Origin: Desmonostoc vinosum HA7617-LM4
GTDB lineage: Bacteria; Cyanobacteriota; Cyanobacteriia; Cyanobacteriales; Nostocaceae
Direction of reading: 5' to 3'
DNA length: 64,000 nt
Assembly (NCBI GenBank): GCA_019359515.1
Contig: JAHHHC010000011.1
Coordinates: 1 to 64,000, forward strand
A program made the position numbers and the translations under genes. Below the pieces are notes generated by a model. That model saw nothing but the letters and a program-made list of their open reading frames with translations, ran no database searches and was not told the DNA's origin. Positions 26,084-35,541 of this stretch are shown in pieces. Position 1 is the stretch's first letter. Every line of letters begins with the position of its first letter.

Positions 26084-27020
26084 TTTTACCAACCAAAGTC
26101 TTGAAATTTATTGACCTGCCTTAGAAAATAAACACTAGACAGGCGATCGTCAAAAGCGATCAATACTCTTATTGTCCTTCACTCAATGCTGGGTGTTAAT
26201 AAACTGATTCTAATTTCAGGATAACCATTAAAATTTTAGTTGCATAAGGGTTGTGGGTGACATTTATCTCCAACTCCAGCTCAACAGCAAAAAAGGTACT
26301 TGCTGCTTTATATTTCACTTACCTGATTTACGAGTCCAAAAAAGAGGGGTTTCACCACACACAGGCCAGCATCCATTGTCTTTTTGGCAAAAACATCCCA
26401 AATAATTGTATATCAGCTGATCAATACATCTGAATTTCAACTTGAGTGATAGCCATTTGCTGGAAAAATCATTCAGGCGGTTGTGAATTGGGAATTTTTT
26501 GGTTATATAGAATTGTTAAAGGAGATTTTCAACATCTGATGGTAGTGATAAAGCAGCTGGCAGATGTAGAGAAATTTATTCATCCCATAGACAGACGTAC
26601 AAAATGCTCTGACCAAAAAAATGAGGAAATCTAAAGGCTGAAAGCCGAAAATACTTCATCTTTCATCTGGGCGCTTTTTGTTTGGTCTCAATCAAAAAAA
26701 TCTTAGACTTAACTCATTGGTCAAAACTGCTCCTCTAAGTTAGATAAATTTTTATAAAAAATCTACTGCAATACTCACTAGGCAAAAAACCATCAGGAAA
26801 TCCTCACCGCTTTTCCCTAATCAAGGTTAGGGATTTAGATAAAAGTTCATCAGCAAGTTTAATTCAAAATTAAACAACTATTTTGCTATTATTAGTCCAT
26901 GCTAGTATTTAATATAAAATTACGAAGTAACAAAACCAGAATCAACAGCCGCATAAGCGCGGCTACTACTGCTTTGTTTCTTTGTAATGTAGGGACAATA
27001 AAATTTATGTCTCTGCTGAA

Positions 27021-27087
27021 AGGACAAAAGGGTGTATGCCCGTAAGACCCTATTCAAATACTATGCTGTCCTAAGCTTGAGAGGACG
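27021..27087 (+). promoter_or_regulatory. Leader with mutually exclusive hairpins
   Basis: AGGACA (27021-27026) can pair with TGTCCT (27067-27072), enclosing an inner hairpin AGGGT...ACCCT (27029-27051). TGTCCT can instead pair with AGGAC (27082-27086). Both folds cannot form together, which is the logic of an attenuator or riboswitch. There is no match to a riboswitch class I can name. It lies about 400 nt before the cyAbrB start. Confidence 0.35.
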
Positions 27088-27313
27088 AGTAGGGAAAATC
27101 TTACAACTCAAGGGCAACAAAGGCAAACGCTGAAAGTAGAAAACCTGTAATTTTTTGGGTCTACGACTTATTTGGAGTAGAACTTACCCAATTTATAAAG
27201 GTGGCTTGAAGTTACACCGCCACAGTAGCGCCAAAAAAGAAAATAATTTCATTTCCAATGGCGAATGATGGTTAAAAGTGCCGTAAAATCACCGAAGTTA
27301 ATGTCTGTGATCA

Positions 27314-27336
27314 CCACGACATACAATATGTTGTGG
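27314..27336 (+). promoter_or_regulatory. 23-bp dyad in the cyAbrB leader
   Basis: CCACGACATA and TATGTTGTGG are inverted repeats around CAA, with ten paired positions including one G-T. It is either a hairpin in the leader RNA or a dimer-binding operator, possibly autoregulatory. It lies 147-169 nt upstream of the start codon. Confidence 0.4.
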
Positions 27337-27482
27337 ACAACCATAATATAAGCGGTTGTAGCTCCTATTAACAGGAATTAAGCCCTCGCCCTATTGTCCT
27401 AAGTAGCTCTATGCAGATGCTAAAAAGCTAAATTCTGGCATGAGAAGACATTGTTTATCAGTTTGGAGAGAGTAAGGAAAAT

Positions 27483-27932
27483 TTGAGCATAATGACTGAA
27501 ACTGCAATCGCACCATTAACTGGAAAAGCACTACTTGCTAAAGTTAAAGAACTTTCCAATTTACCACGCCGAGAAAGAGCCAAGCAGTGCGGCTACTACA
27601 CTGTTACTAAGAATAACCAAGTTCGCGTTAATCTCACCGATTTTTATGACGCCTTGCTATCGGCTAGAGGAATTCCTCTCAGTCCGGAAGCACCTAAAGA
27701 TGGACGTGGACGCGAACCAACTTATCGAGTTAGTGTTCATCAAAACGGTCAAATTGTTATTGGTGCTACATACACCAAAGCAATGGGTTTAAAGCCTGGA
27801 GATGAGTTTGAAATTAGGCTAGGATACAAGCATATTCACCTGATTCAACTTGGTGAAACTGACAAAAAAACTTCGCAAGATATAGACTCCGATGACGAAG
27901 TGGACGAAGAAGATTTGGAAGAGGAGGAGTAA
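27483..27932 (+). CDS. cyAbrB family transcription factor
   Basis: 149 residues. It has the cyanobacterial AbrB layout: a conserved N-terminal part (PLTGKALLAKVKELSNLPRRERAKQCGYYT), then the SpoVT/AbrB-like DNA-binding beta-hairpin domain at the C-terminal side (GREPTYRVSVHQNGQIVIGATYTKAMGLKPGDEFEIRLGYKHIHL), and an acidic tail (SDDEVDEEDLEEEE). Cyanobacteria usually have two such regulators (cyAbrB1/CalA and cyAbrB2), which affect nitrogen, carbon and heterocyst genes. I cannot decide which one this is. TTG at 27483 or the ATG at 27492 (MTETAIAP) may start it. GGAGAGAGTAAGGA lies upstream. Confidence 0.9.
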   Translation: MSIMTETAIAPLTGKALLAKVKELSNLPRRERAKQCGYYTVTKNNQVRVNLTDFYDALLSARGIPLSPEAPKDGRGREPTYRVSVHQNGQIVIGATYTKAMGLKPGDEFEIRLGYKHIHLIQLGETDKKTSQDIDSDDEVDEEDLEEEE

Positions 27933-27942
27933 ATTTTTATCA

Positions 27943-27990
27943 TGGTAGGGATTTAGTTGCAGGCAAATGCTTGATAATTTATCCCTACCT
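27943..27990 (+). terminator. Hairpin after the cyAbrB gene
   Basis: GGTAGGGAT and ATCCCTACC (9 bp, perfect) flank a 29-nt loop, 12 nt after the stop. It lacks a U-run, so it may be a factor-dependent terminator or a 3' stabiliser. Confidence 0.45.
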
Positions 27991-28107
27991 TGGCAGTAAA
28001 CTAGTGGTTCTATGGTGAAAATTTAGCTTAACCAAAAAGAAGCCCCGCGCTCTAACGCTTCGTTGAGCGTCAGAATAGATTTTTGGGCAATTGGGCAATG
28101 ACGAATT

Positions 28108-28175
28108 GACGGTTCAGCTCCGCTCACCGTCAACCCGCAACTAACTCAATCCTACGGATTGAATTAGTTGCGGGT
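28108..28175. repeat. Two adjacent long hairpins
   Basis: GACGGT...ACCGTC (28108-28131) is followed at once by a 20-bp stem with one mismatch (28133-28152 and 28156-28175; ACCCGCAACTAA... / ...TTAGTTGCGGGT) around the 3-nt loop TAC. A REP-like repeat with GAGCGTC and AGCGGTAGCG pieces surrounds it. Confidence 0.75.
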
Positions 28176-28468
28176 CGATGATAACGAAGCGGTAGCGAGT
28201 CATCGAGCGTCGGAATTGCCATTTTTGTGATACTGTATTTACGGCTGCTACTTTTAAACAAAGTCGAAAATACTGGTTTGAAAGCAATAGTTGTGAACTC
28301 TAATAACGCTAACCAAACTATCAACATAAAGGCGCGTGGGACGCACGCCCTTAAAGCTCAGATCATGTCTTCGCGCGAAGAGTCTTTGAGAAGCCCGCGC
28401 TGTATGCGTAAGCATCAAAGTCGGGTACGTCACTTGATTTACTTAGCAAGCAGTTAATTGTAATTTTT

Positions 28469-29329
28469 TTGTTGATTTCAATAACGTTGTTTGAGCCTTC
28501 AGTCAACACCTTGCTGGCGTTTATGAAAGATGCGCCAGTGACAGTTGTAGTGATGGCATTTTTCATATTTTGGGTAGTGTCCTGGTTGCCGATCGCAACA
28601 TTATCAGCAATGTTACTTAATTGGCAACCAAATAAACCTTTGCAGCCAGAGCAAAAATTGCCCTTGCTAGCATCACTGTACCTGTTAGCTCCGCTAATTC
28701 TTTGGGGAATTAATTGGTTAACTAACACATCCTTTGCAGATTATGGTTTTGTTGTCAATGTTGCAATTTTAGGTTCTTTATTACTAGGTTTTGTCTTAGG
28801 AGTACTGAGCCTAGCTATTGTTTTTATTGGGGAATTTGCGTTGGGTTGGTGTTCTTGGCAAAAATCGAACGTAAAATTAGTAGCACCCAACTTGCTGCCT
28901 ATTTTATCAATAGCTTTGTTAGTCGGTTTGATAGAAGAGTTAGTTTTCCGAGGTTTTGTATTCACTCAATTAGAGCAAGATTATCCAATTTGGGTAGCAG
29001 CGGCAATTTCTAGCTTAATTTTTGCTTTGTTACACTTAGTTTGGGAACAACGCGAAACCATACCGCAACTACCTGGACTGTGGTTGATGGGAATCGTACT
29101 GGTATTAGCAAGGTTTGCCGATCGCGGTAATTTGGGTATAGCTTGGGGATTGCACGCTGGATGGATATGGGCGATCGCTACTATAGATACAACAGAACTG
29201 ATTACTTACACAGGTAAAGTCTCCGAGTGGTTCACAGGTAAGAACAAAAAACCCCTAGCTGGCGTAGCAGGAATTATTTGTGTACTTTTAGCAGGTGGAG
29301 TTTTCTGGCTATATTTAATTAGTTACTAA
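28469..29329 (+). CDS. CPBP family intramembrane glutamic protease
   Basis: 286 residues (TTG start at 28469; an ATG at 28523 is the alternative) with about eight membrane helices. The CPBP/Abi signature is complete: LIEELVFRGFVFTQL (EExxxR motif), SLIFALLHLVWE (FxxxH) and a third motif near LGIAWGLHAGWIWA (HxxxW-like). These are Rce1-like membrane proteases. In bacteria they are often linked to bacteriocin immunity or protein maturation, but the substrate here is unknown. Not in an operon; a REP-like repeat lies upstream. Confidence 0.87.
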   Translation: MLISITLFEPSVNTLLAFMKDAPVTVVVMAFFIFWVVSWLPIATLSAMLLNWQPNKPLQPEQKLPLLASLYLLAPLILWGINWLTNTSFADYGFVVNVAILGSLLLGFVLGVLSLAIVFIGEFALGWCSWQKSNVKLVAPNLLPILSIALLVGLIEELVFRGFVFTQLEQDYPIWVAAAISSLIFALLHLVWEQRETIPQLPGLWLMGIVLVLARFADRGNLGIAWGLHAGWIWAIATIDTTELITYTGKVSEWFTGKNKKPLAGVAGIICVLLAGGVFWLYLISY

Positions 29330-29421
29330 TTCGTAATTCGTAATTATAGGGTACAAGTCCCGCACCAAATTTTTAAAAGGGCGTCTCTACATTCCAAAAA
29401 TCTTCGCTAGACTGTTTTACC

Positions 29422-30042
29422 ATGGCATATAGTGATTTTAATCTTACTAAAGCCAGAGATGCATTTGGCTTAACCCTGGAAGAAAAACGCAATTTATTTA
29501 TGGATGTAGCGGGAGTTGAACCTTCTGACTTACTAAAGCGGTTGCTGGATGAGAACTTAACTTTAGCCACTGCTATTAATAGTGAAAAAGCTCGTTCCGA
29601 ATTCCTGATTGCTCCTGTATTGTCTGAGGTAAGGCGACAGTTGGATTATCGAATCAGCTTGTTTTCGGGAACAGAATTCAACGTTGAGCCGGCTCAAGGA
29701 CTCTCAGGTTTTTGTGACTTTATGCTCAGCGCGTCTGGTGAGCAGTATTTTATTAGTGTTCCAGTAGTAACAATCATTGAAGCCAAAAACGAGAATATTA
29801 TAGCAGGGCTAGGACAATGTACTGCCACGATGGTTGCTGCTCAAATATTTAACCAGAGAGCAGGCAATGATCTTGAGGTGATTTATGGAGCAGTAAGCAG
29901 TGGTACCAACTGGAGATTTCTCAAACTAGAACAAAATATCGTCTATATCGACTCGATTGAATACTACATTAAAGAAATTAATAAAATTTTAAGTATTCTT
30001 TTGCAACCGCTGCAACAATTTGTCTTTGCTTCTTCCTCTTAA
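29422..30042 (+). CDS. PD-(D/E)XK nuclease-like hypothetical protein
   Basis: 206 residues. A likely nuclease core is visible: conserved N-terminal helices (SEKARSEFLIAPVLSEVRRQLDYRISLFSGTEFNVEP), then D in GFCDFMLS and EAK in VVTIIEAKNENI, followed by GQCTATMVAAQIFNQ, where the Gln resembles the Q motif of type I restriction R-subunit N-domains. Hence a restriction-type fold without helicase. No partner methylase is adjacent. The ATG at 29422 follows ACTGTTTTACC with no strong ribosome binding site. Confidence 0.7.
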   Translation: MAYSDFNLTKARDAFGLTLEEKRNLFMDVAGVEPSDLLKRLLDENLTLATAINSEKARSEFLIAPVLSEVRRQLDYRISLFSGTEFNVEPAQGLSGFCDFMLSASGEQYFISVPVVTIIEAKNENIIAGLGQCTATMVAAQIFNQRAGNDLEVIYGAVSSGTNWRFLKLEQNIVYIDSIEYYIKEINKILSILLQPLQQFVFASSS

Positions 30043-30099
30043 AATTCCTACTAGTGCAACCGAACTAAATGTTAAGATGAAAAGTGCTAGATTTTGTGC

Positions 30100-30663
30100 C
30101 TATAATTTCAACCAGCCAAATAGTTCACCTACAGTTAATTGTAAATCTTTAACTAAATCAGGAACTAGTAACACTTGCTGTTCTTCTTCGAGAAACTCTG
30201 GTTGCTGATTTTGGGGATAGACTAAAACTGAGCGCTCGTCTGGATTAATTAGCCAACCCAAGCTACTACCATGCTTGAGGCAGTGTAAGATATTTCCGAT
30301 TACTTTCGTTGGACTTTGATCTGGAGATAAAATCTCAATTGTCCAGTCTGGGTAAGTTGGAAAAACATTTGCCACATCTCCATGCTCATCTAGAGGAATG
30401 CGTTCCCAAGCAAACACAGCTACATCTGGTACAGTCGAACGTCCACCAAAAGTATACCGCAGTTCTGGAAAGGCTAGAGCAATCTTGTTATCTTCAAATA
30501 CTTGATTGATACCAGTAACTAACTTACCTTGTAATTTGCTGTGCTTTCCCTGTGGCATAGGTTTTTGGATAACTTGACCGTTAATATATTCACTTGCTGG
30601 CTTGGTTTCTGGTAGTTTTAAAAATTCTTCTAAGGTTAAAGGTTTAGTCGGGGATTTTACCAT
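30100..30663 (-). CDS. Uma2 family endonuclease (DUF820)
   Basis: 187 residues, ATG at 30663. The compact Uma2 form: LTLEEFLKLPETKPASEYINGQVIQKPMPQGKHS, the acids in STVPDVAVFAW and DWTIEILSPDQSPTKVIGNI, and CLKHGSSLGWLINPDERSVLVYPQ. A PD-(D/E)XK fold, target unknown. Its 3' end faces the PD-(D/E)XK-like gene just to the left (convergent, 58-nt gap). This is the third Uma2 gene of the window. Confidence 0.87.
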   Translation of the reverse strand: MVKSPTKPLTLEEFLKLPETKPASEYINGQVIQKPMPQGKHSKLQGKLVTGINQVFEDNKIALAFPELRYTFGGRSTVPDVAVFAWERIPLDEHGDVANVFPTYPDWTIEILSPDQSPTKVIGNILHCLKHGSSLGWLINPDERSVLVYPQNQQPEFLEEEQQVLLVPDLVKDLQLTVGELFGWLKL

Positions 30664-31135
30664 TTACTTTTGCCTCCTATATCTTGATATACAACTATAA
30701 ATCATGTATGACAATGCGATTTAATTCCTGATTCCTCTTGCTGTGCATCTGGAAGCAATTATCCTGATTTTTGAGGCGCTTATACTTCCACTACACCCCC
30801 ATAAAGCATTCCTATCTGATTTGTGAAAATTCGCGGTGTCCAGATCCCCGTCTTCTCAAAGGAAGTGGGGGATCTTAGTTCTCACGAATAATTTAGGATT
30901 GCTATATGTCTATTTTCTGACAGATGACTATTAACCATTGAATCAAAATACCCATCATTGGGAAGATGCAGTTCATTGGGTTGCTAGTGTGATACTCTAA
31001 TAAGTAAGGGAAAACACAAAACCGAATTTAAACGGTGTGTCGTGACCCAATTAGAAGCTAGAGGTGCAAAAATACGCCCGTTTCAGCGTAGCTGTTAATC
31101 AAAATTGAGGTAGTATCTCAGGAGCGATCAGTTAA
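30664..31135. other. Spacer with an inverted repeat
   Basis: AGATCCCC (30842-30849) and GGGGATCT (30868-30875) form a hairpin without a U-run. No ORF of note until the small gene at 31136. Confidence 0.5.
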
Positions 31136-31273
31136 ATGGACTATATAGAGAAGTTACTGGAAAAGCTTAAGGAATTAGCACGCAAGCTAATTGGAAGCCT
31201 TTTAGGGCCAGAAGCTGAGGCTGAACCGGAACTGATTCCAATTCCTGTAAATGAGCGATCGCGCCGTCGCTAG
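31136..31273 (+). CDS. 45-residue small protein overlapping aroQ
   Basis: [20 protein letters not shown], then an acidic Glu/Ala/Pro stretch and the basic end NERSRRR. The first half is a strong amphipathic helix. The ATG at 31136 has AGGAG 12 nt upstream, and the last 23 nt overlap the aroQ start in another frame, suggesting translational coupling. Such a small ORF before aroQ seems familiar from other cyanobacteria, but I cannot confirm this. No function assigned. Confidence 0.65.
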   Translation: MDYIEKLLEKLKELARKLIGSLLGPEAEAEPELIPIPVNERSRRR

Positions 31274-31748
31274 CAGCCCAAACGTGATCAGCTCACCCTT
31301 GCAATCTTTAAGCATTCTAGTACTCCATGGGCCAAACCTCAACTTACTAGGGCAGCGAGAACCAGGTATCTATGGTTCGTTAACATTACCTGAGATTAAC
31401 CGTCTCTTAGAGGCAGAAGGGCTAAAAATGCAGGTAAAGGTATTTTCTATGCAGTCAAATCATGAAGGGTCTTTAGTAGATGCCATACATGAAGCAATAG
31501 GGAAATATCAAGGAGTTTTGATTAATCCTGGGGCGTATACCCATACAAGTGTAGCGTTGCGAGATGCGATCGCTGCCGTTAGTTTACCGACAGTAGAAGT
31601 GCATTTAAGTAATATTTACTGTCGGGAAGAATTTCGTCACCATTCATATATCGCTCCGGTAGCTATTGGACAAATCAGCGGTTTCGGAGTACAAAGCTAC
31701 TTATTAGGCTTACAAGCATTAGTGCATCATTTAAATTCTGCAATCTGA
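31251..31748 (+). CDS. aroQ: Type II 3-dehydroquinate dehydratase
   Basis: 165 residues; third step of the shikimate pathway in the cytosol. Motifs: [21 protein letters not shown] (the catalytic Tyr is in GIYG), [34 protein letters not shown] (catalytic Asn and substrate loop), [18 protein letters not shown] (catalytic His) and [16 protein letters not shown]. The N-terminal 17 residues are extra compared with the usual start and overlap the preceding small gene. A later start near LSILVLHG would remove this, but no Met codon is available there. The next gene starts 13 nt downstream. Confidence 0.95.
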   Translation: MSDRAVASSPNVISSPLQSLSILVLHGPNLNLLGQREPGIYGSLTLPEINRLLEAEGLKMQVKVFSMQSNHEGSLVDAIHEAIGKYQGVLINPGAYTHTSVALRDAIAAVSLPTVEVHLSNIYCREEFRHHSYIAPVAIGQISGFGVQSYLLGLQALVHHLNSAI

Positions 31749-31761
31749 AACCCGAAGTTAT

Positions 31762-32775
31762 ATGCACTATTCTCTTGTAAGCAGGTTTAGAGGTATTTTG
31801 CTGGGAGCATTCCTCACAGAAGCTTTAGCCTATCGTCATAATATACATTCCCCCAATATAGAGACTCTGCCTGCAATACCTCTACATTGGGGGAAAATAA
31901 TGGTTTTAGGTACTGAAAGTTTAATCACCCTTGGTAGATTTGATTTAGATGATTGGCTAGTGCATTTGCAACAAGCATCTCCTCATTTCAACGCAACTGG
32001 TTCCATCCCAATCAAACTACAGACTTTTCCTTTAACATCTCTACTCGCCACACTGCCAGTCGTACTTTTTTTTCACGAAAATCCTGTCAAGATGCGACAA
32101 AACTTGTTGCATGTACTAAAAATCTGGGAAGATGATCCAGTAATTAGAGATGGGACACTAGCCGTAGGGTATGCGATCGCTCAGTCACTTACCGAAAAAC
32201 TCGATCCCTTAACCCTGATCCCACAAATAATTTCTTTTCTCGGAGAAACAACTACATCCCTACCACAACAATTACTAAAAGTCCATACTTTACTAGAACA
32301 AAAGGCTGGATTGGCAAAGGTACAGACCGAGTTAAGCAAGTATGAAAAGACTAGAGACACTGCACATAGCGTCTGGACTATTGCTATGGCATTTTACTGC
32401 TTTCTCAGTACATTAGAAGACTTTCGCCTTGCAGTTTTGCGGGCTACTGACAATCGTGATTGTGGACAACAAGAAGCTCGTCTGAACTCACAAATCACGG
32501 GTGCCATCACTGGCGCTTTATCAGGAGCATACAATAGCACCGTGGGTATTCCCGTAAATTGGCAAATCTTGCTGATGCAAGCCAATTCAAGTGCATGGGG
32601 ACTGACCAATTTTTCGCAAATGCTAAAATTAGCTGATGCGTTAGTAGCTGTGTGGTCAGGAATGTATAATCATGCCCTACATGGAAGTGAATCACAAGAA
32701 GAGGGAGGTGCTATGTCTTTTGGGTTGGCTCCACTTTCCGTCTATGCAGCGCCTTACGTTATTCGCTCACGTTAA
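31762..32775 (+). CDS. ADP-ribosylglycohydrolase-like protein, degenerate
   Basis: 337 residues, all-helical. It begins RFRGILLGAFLTEALAY, where active members have GxxxGDA(L/M)G. Near the C-terminus ATDNRDCG ... GAITGALSGAYNSTVGIP aligns with the metal-binding GGDTDT...AGALAGAYYG of the DraG/ARH fold. Several metal-binding Asp residues are therefore replaced, and catalytic activity is doubtful; a binding or scaffolding role is an inference. It starts 13 nt after aroQ, so the two are probably co-transcribed. Confidence 0.7.
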   Translation: MHYSLVSRFRGILLGAFLTEALAYRHNIHSPNIETLPAIPLHWGKIMVLGTESLITLGRFDLDDWLVHLQQASPHFNATGSIPIKLQTFPLTSLLATLPVVLFFHENPVKMRQNLLHVLKIWEDDPVIRDGTLAVGYAIAQSLTEKLDPLTLIPQIISFLGETTTSLPQQLLKVHTLLEQKAGLAKVQTELSKYEKTRDTAHSVWTIAMAFYCFLSTLEDFRLAVLRATDNRDCGQQEARLNSQITGAITGALSGAYNSTVGIPVNWQILLMQANSSAWGLTNFSQMLKLADALVAVWSGMYNHALHGSESQEEGGAMSFGLAPLSVYAAPYVIRSR

Positions 32776-32968
32776 TATTATTTTCGCCAACAAAAAGCAT
32801 GTGAGGAAATAGGGAAGAATTAAATGGAGGTAAAAAATATAGGTATCAACACGCTAGCAGCGGCACAGAGCCAGAACAAACAAGCAGCGGAGGAGAAATT
32901 ATATACCTAACTTATCAAAAACCAATGACAAAGGCGAAAACCGCAAACGAGAAAGAGCGCTCAGGTCA

Positions 32969-35527
32969 ATGGCAAAATCAGTCAAAACTAATACTGGCAT
33001 TCATGTAATCGGTTTAGGCTGGGTGCATAAACAGCGTTCCTCTGTGATTTTAGCGATCGCAGTAGTTTCTCTCACAGGTGTTATTGGTCACAAATTATAC
33101 AATCAACCTCAACTCAAAGTAGGAACCATAGCACCGCAAACAATTAAAGCTCCCTCTAAACGAAGCATCGAAGATCGGAAAAAAACAGAAGCTCGGCGTA
33201 AAGCCGCGACTAAAAGTTCCGCACCAGTTTTAATGGTTGATGCGCGAACGAATGGACAAATCGACCAAAATTTACAACGACTTCTGGATGATGGTAACGA
33301 AATCCGTGCCGTAGCTGGGTCTTTTCCTTTTTTCGACACTTTAGTTTTGACTATCTCTACCCAGCGCTATCTTCGCTCTTGTCCAGAATTGGAATGGCAA
33401 GCACTGGTGACATCGGTAGAAAATACTAAAAATCAGCAAAAGAAAGGGTCTGGACAAAAAGTTTCTTCTGCAAGTCCTCCCCCCTTATTTCCATCATCTA
33501 CAGCTGTACACAGAAAAGAATACTACTCCGATGCCACAGCGACGCCAATCAACTCTCTACAAGTGACCTCTACATCTAGAGGCTGGTTATCAAACTCCGA
33601 GTTTCAAAGTTTGCAAGTAGTTCCAGAGCAAGTAAAACCCATCGATTTTTCCCAAAAAACTGACTTTGTACAAGCAGTAGCAGAACTAGACACTTATCGC
33701 GTCACGACTTCTAATAGACACCAATCTTTGCTGATCGCTCAAATCTTCCAAGCACGACAAAGATATGTGCAAGCCACAGCCAAACTTTTAGAGTTAGAGA
33801 GTACTAATCCAGAAGCAGTATACGAAGAAACTGCCCTGTTAGATTTGTCAGATGAGGAGTGGGAAAAAACAGAAGCAGGAATCCATGAAAGTGCAGAGCG
33901 AATTCTGACTCAAGGCATTCCACCAGGACTACCTAATAGTATTTTACAGGACGCGGTGAGGTTGCAAGTGCAATCATTTGTACCAAAAGATGCCGAATCC
34001 TTAGCAATCAAACTGTTGTTGGCTGTGATTGTGCCGAATCTGAAAAATGATGAAGAACAAACAAGGCAACAGGCTCTCAAAGCTGTGGCTGGGGTTACAC
34101 CTGTAATGGTGGAGGTGCAAGATGGTGAGGTGATTGTGAGCAGAGGAGAGCCGATTAATGCCTGGAAATTTCAGGTATTGGAAGAGTATTACCTCATCCG
34201 CCGACAAGTGAATTGGCTGGGGTTGGTGAAGTTGGGTGGCACGATCATTGGTGCAATTAGTATTTTCGTTTGGGTAGAACGGCATACTAAAAACCGATTG
34301 CGGCAACGCGATCGCCTATTAGTATTGTTGCTAACCTTGAGTACGCCAGGGTTGCTAGCAATGGGAGTGACTTATACCACCTGGAGTGCGATCGGTTTAT
34401 TGTTGGGTAGCTTCTACGGTCATACTTTGGGTATGACAGTTGTCGGATTGCTGTTAGTCATCCTGGGAGCCACCTTAGATGTCAGCAAGATTGCGCTTTT
34501 AGCTGGTGCTGCTGGAGGAATACTAGGCGCTTATATGACTCAAAAGTTGCGATCGCGCGAGGAACTCGCATTATTGGGGGTTGCGATCGCTCTAACCCAA
34601 GGTGGTATTTACCTAGTTATTAAACTCTTGATTGGTGCTGCTTTTGGTTCAACCTGGTACATCGTACTGCGAGAGGCGGCATTATTTGCTTTATCTGGCT
34701 TAGCCTGGAGTATTGTCGCCTTGGGTTTGAGTCCTTATTTAGAAAAACTGTTTGATTTAGTCACCTCAATTCGTCTAGCAGAACTGGCAAATCCTAACCG
34801 TCCCTTATTAAAACGACTCGCGACTGAAACTCCCGGAACTTTTCAGCACACACTGTTTGTCGCTACACTTGCGGAAGCCGCTGCCAAACAATTAGGATGT
34901 AATGTTGAATTAGTTAGGGCTGGAACACTATATCACGATATTGGCAAAATGCACGACCCATTAGCTTTTATTGAAAATCAGATGGGGGGGCCAAATAAAC
35001 ATGACACAGAAATTAACGACCCTTGGAAGAGTGCAGAAATTATCAAAAAGCACGTCAGCGAAGGGTTAGTCATGGCACGAAAACACCTTTTACCTACGGC
35101 AATTCAAGCCTTTATTCCAGAGCATCAGGGAACAATGCAGATTGCTTACTTTTATCACCAAGCGCAGCAGAGGGCGCAAGAAGATCCTACCATAACCGTA
35201 AATGAAGCAGATTTTCGCTACATTGGCCCAACTCCTCAGTCACGGGAAACAGGAATTGTCATGTTAGCAGATTCTTGTGAGGCGGCATTGCGTAGCTTGG
35301 AAGCTTCAGAAAAGCCAGGATCTAAAGAAGCCACCCCAGAACAAGCCCTAGCAATGCTCAACAATATCCTCCGTGCGAGATGGCAGGATAATCAACTAGT
35401 AAATTCTGGACTAACACGAGAGGAGATGACACAAATTGCTCAAATTTTTGTAGAAGTTTGGCAACAATTCCATCACAAACGTATTGCTTATCCTAAGTTG
35501 AAGGCTATTGACCTTTCCCCTGGCTAA
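32969..35527 (+). CDS. 7TM-HD family phosphodiesterase (PgpH-like)
   Basis: 852 residues. One N-terminal membrane helix (SSVILAIAVVSLTGVIG), a long extracytoplasmic domain (about 50-425), seven membrane helices (about 430-610), then a cytoplasmic HD domain with the ligands in GTFQHTLFVATLAE, GTLYHDIGKMHDP and GGPNKHD. Further His/Asp residues follow in IPEHQGTMQIAYFYHQA and MLADSCEAALRS. Relatives such as Listeria PgpH hydrolyse the second messenger c-di-AMP, the most likely role here. A low-complexity insertion (KGSGQKVSSASPPPLFPS) lies in the outer domain. The ATG is at 32969. A monocistronic layout is likely. Confidence 0.92.
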   Translation: MAKSVKTNTGIHVIGLGWVHKQRSSVILAIAVVSLTGVIGHKLYNQPQLKVGTIAPQTIKAPSKRSIEDRKKTEARRKAATKSSAPVLMVDARTNGQIDQNLQRLLDDGNEIRAVAGSFPFFDTLVLTISTQRYLRSCPELEWQALVTSVENTKNQQKKGSGQKVSSASPPPLFPSSTAVHRKEYYSDATATPINSLQVTSTSRGWLSNSEFQSLQVVPEQVKPIDFSQKTDFVQAVAELDTYRVTTSNRHQSLLIAQIFQARQRYVQATAKLLELESTNPEAVYEETALLDLSDEEWEKTEAGIHESAERILTQGIPPGLPNSILQDAVRLQVQSFVPKDAESLAIKLLLAVIVPNLKNDEEQTRQQALKAVAGVTPVMVEVQDGEVIVSRGEPINAWKFQVLEEYYLIRRQVNWLGLVKLGGTIIGAISIFVWVERHTKNRLRQRDRLLVLLLTLSTPGLLAMGVTYTTWSAIGLLLGSFYGHTLGMTVVGLLLVILGATLDVSKIALLAGAAGGILGAYMTQKLRSREELALLGVAIALTQGGIYLVIKLLIGAAFGSTWYIVLREAALFALSGLAWSIVALGLSPYLEKLFDLVTSIRLAELANPNRPLLKRLATETPGTFQHTLFVATLAEAAAKQLGCNVELVRAGTLYHDIGKMHDPLAFIENQMGGPNKHDTEINDPWKSAEIIKKHVSEGLVMARKHLLPTAIQAFIPEHQGTMQIAYFYHQAQQRAQEDPTITVNEADFRYIGPTPQSRETGIVMLADSCEAALRSLEASEKPGSKEATPEQALAMLNNILRARWQDNQLVNSGLTREEMTQIAQIFVEVWQQFHHKRIAYPKLKAIDLSPG

Positions 35528-35541
35528 AACCGAGGTGATTC

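Larger units (their letters stand above)
26093..27482. other. 1.4-kb intergenic region upstream of cyAbrB
   Basis: No gene I can support. The ORFs at 26251-26634 have poor codon character and no family. The right half (26990-27340) holds several foldable elements listed separately and probably the long leader of the cyAbrB gene. A 31-codon frame at 26538-26634 with AAAGGAG 14 nt upstream is too weak to call. Confidence 0.5.

Noticed and set aside
26251-26634. Two 60-residue ORFs upstream of cyAbrB
   Set aside because: No family, no convincing ribosome binding site, and atypical composition.
27060-27100. Glutamine riboswitch-like GAGGACGAGTAGGG
   Set aside because: Only a short resemblance to the GGACGGAAGUAGG core; the other conserved element (CGUUCA...) is missing.
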